From contig CALBCJ010000010.1 in assembly GCA_937926975.1 (NCBI GenBank), positions 1 to 64,000 of the forward strand: a DNA stretch of 64,000 bases. The letters run 5' to 3'. The notes below the pieces were generated by a model. It was not told where the DNA came from. It saw only the letters and a list, made by a program, of their open reading frames with translations, and searched no databases. The position numbers and the translations under genes were made by a program. Below, one piece after another: positions 63,180 through 64,000 of the stretch (position 1 is its first letter; each line of letters starts with the position of its first letter). Source of the DNA: an uncultured Propionibacteriaceae bacterium. GTDB lineage: Bacteria; Actinomycetota; Actinomycetes; Propionibacteriales; Propionibacteriaceae.

Positions 63180-64000
63180 GACATCTCCTCTTCTGCGGCG
63201 TGTGCCGCGCTCAGCTGTGCGATCACGCTGAGCGGGATCGACACCCAGTCCGGTCGGTTACGCACCTCGTACACCACTTCATACACCGCCTTGTCTGTCT
63301 CGTACGCGGCAAGCGCGGCCTCATCCACCACCGCCTGGCGGCGCTGCTGGTAAGCACTCAGGAAAGCCTGCCGGGCCTCGGCCAGCCAGGCCTGCGCGGT
63401 CGTGGACCCAGCGGTGGCGGCCGCATAGCTGAACGAGCGCAGCATCCCGGCCACATCGCGCCAGGGAGAGTCGGGCCGGCGCCGCTCGGCCATGGAGCGC
63501 AGCGGCTCGCCCTCAAAGTCAATGATCCGCCAGCCCTCCGTGGTCAGCAGGGTCTGACCCAGGTGGAAGTCACCGTGGATCCGCTGCGCCTCGACCGTAC
63601 GGCCCCGCAGGCGGGCGTAGCTTGCCCGGAGCCCGGCGGCATGCTCGCCCAGCACCGGGGCCGCGCCCAGGGCCTGGTCCAGGTGGGTCTCCAGCCCGTC
63701 GGCGACCTCGTCGCCAGAAGCAGCGACCGCGGTGCTGCGCAAGCCGTCATGAACCTCGGCCAGCGCTCGGCCCAGGGCCGCCGCGTCCGCGCGGAAGTCG
63801 CCGCCGCGGGTGCAGGAGTCGACGGCCAGCTGCCAGCCGTCGCGGGGCTCCTGGAGCAGCTCGGTCAGGGCCATCAGGTCCAGGTGCTCGCCGGAGACCT
63901 CGGCCTCGACCCAGCCGTACAGGTCCGGCACCGACGTCACCGCGGCGCTGCGGAGCTGGCCCAGCAGCTCGATGTCGAGGTTGACTCCGACCTCAAGGCG
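63176..64000 (-). CDS. mak: Maltokinase, C-terminal part (5' end beyond window)
   Basis: The last 274 residues of a Mak/Pep2 kinase, which phosphorylates maltose to maltose 1-phosphate for GlgE. The frame is open to the window edge (RLEVGVNLDIELL at the visible start). Kinase motifs are RIHGDFHLGQTL (catalytic loop) and IIDFEGEP (metal-binding Asp). In related species the N-terminal domain is sometimes fused to trehalose synthase TreS, which cannot be judged here. It is translationally coupled to glgB. Confidence 0.9.
   Translation of the reverse strand, partial: RLEVGVNLDIELLGQLRSAAVTSVPDLYGWVEAEVSGEHLDLMALTELLQEPRDGWQLAVDSCTRGGDFRADAAALGRALAEVHDGLRSTAVAASGDEVADGLETHLDQALGAAPVLGEHAAGLRASYARLRGRTVEAQRIHGDFHLGQTLLTTEGWRIIDFEGEPLRSMAERRRPDSPWRDVAGMLRSFSYAAATAGSTTAQAWLAEARQAFLSAYQQRRQAVVDEAALAAYETDKAVYEVVYEVRNRPDWVSIPLSVIAQLSAAHAAEEEMS

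Overview
The window is 64 kb of very GC-rich, densely packed chromosome from an actinobacterium. The markers are WhiB1, a SigR/RsrA pair, the decarboxylase-type Kgd, a 24-residue bL37, NucS, DUF3151/DUF2550/DUF6104 proteins and GlgE-pathway genes. A PduO-type cobalamin adenosyltransferase and methylmalonyl-CoA epimerase, with the overall gene order, fit Propionibacteriales best (inference; no marker gene is decisive). Almost everything is core genome. I see no IS element, prophage, CRISPR array or integrase.

Layout. 1-6.4 kb: the 3' part of a UPF0182 membrane protein, a two-subunit M16 protease pair and a DUF1015 gene. 6.4-6.6 kb: initiator tRNA-fMet with promoter and terminator. 6.7-11.7 kb: a five-gene peptide/nickel-type ABC importer, probably preceded by a leaderless small ORF. 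11.7-15.5 kb (minus): hisN, then a doxX-aroA-rsgA operon. 15.6-17.0 kb: an SRAP DNA-repair protein and a coupled hydrolase. 17.1-20.0 kb: sigR-rsrA, bL37, pdtaS and convergent whiB1. 20.2-26.9 kb (minus): tRNA-Arg(CCG), two GT87 glycosyltransferases, kgd and a DUF6104 gene. 27.3-43 kb: lysA, an epimerase, hom, thrH, DUF3151 (minus), rho, rpmE, prfA, prmC, a CPBP protease (minus), a two-component pair, sua5, wecA and two small AtpI-like membrane proteins. 42.5-49.5 kb: the F1Fo ATP synthase operon atpBEFHAGDC. 49.5-64 kb: DUF2550, pduO, a lipoprotein cyclophilin, a hydrolase plus small CxxC protein divergent from nucS, a PerM transporter coupled to a coiled-coil protein, mce epimerase, MmcQ-like, pgm, YbbN-like, a methyltransferase, NUDIX, glgB and maltokinase (cut by the window edge).

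The order from lysA to glgB follows the conserved actinobacterial block known from Mycobacterium tuberculosis (roughly Rv1293-Rv1327), with informative differences. argS, thrC, thrB and murA are absent from their usual places. A ThrH-type phosphatase/phosphotransferase gene sits directly after hom, and a sensor kinase/regulator pair plus a CPBP protease separate prmC from sua5.

The strongest new signals are regulatory. (1) Many genes have a TAnnnT -10 hexamer exactly 6-8 nt before the start codon, the hallmark of leaderless transcription. (2) SigR-type promoters (GGAAT...GTT) lie before sigR itself and before rpmE, the second overlapping a housekeeping promoter. (3) The rho leader carries a 13-codon upstream ORF that ends inside a nested hairpin. 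(4) The ATP synthase c subunit has three Gly-to-Ala changes in its ring-packing helix. No wholly novel defence or metabolic system is apparent.
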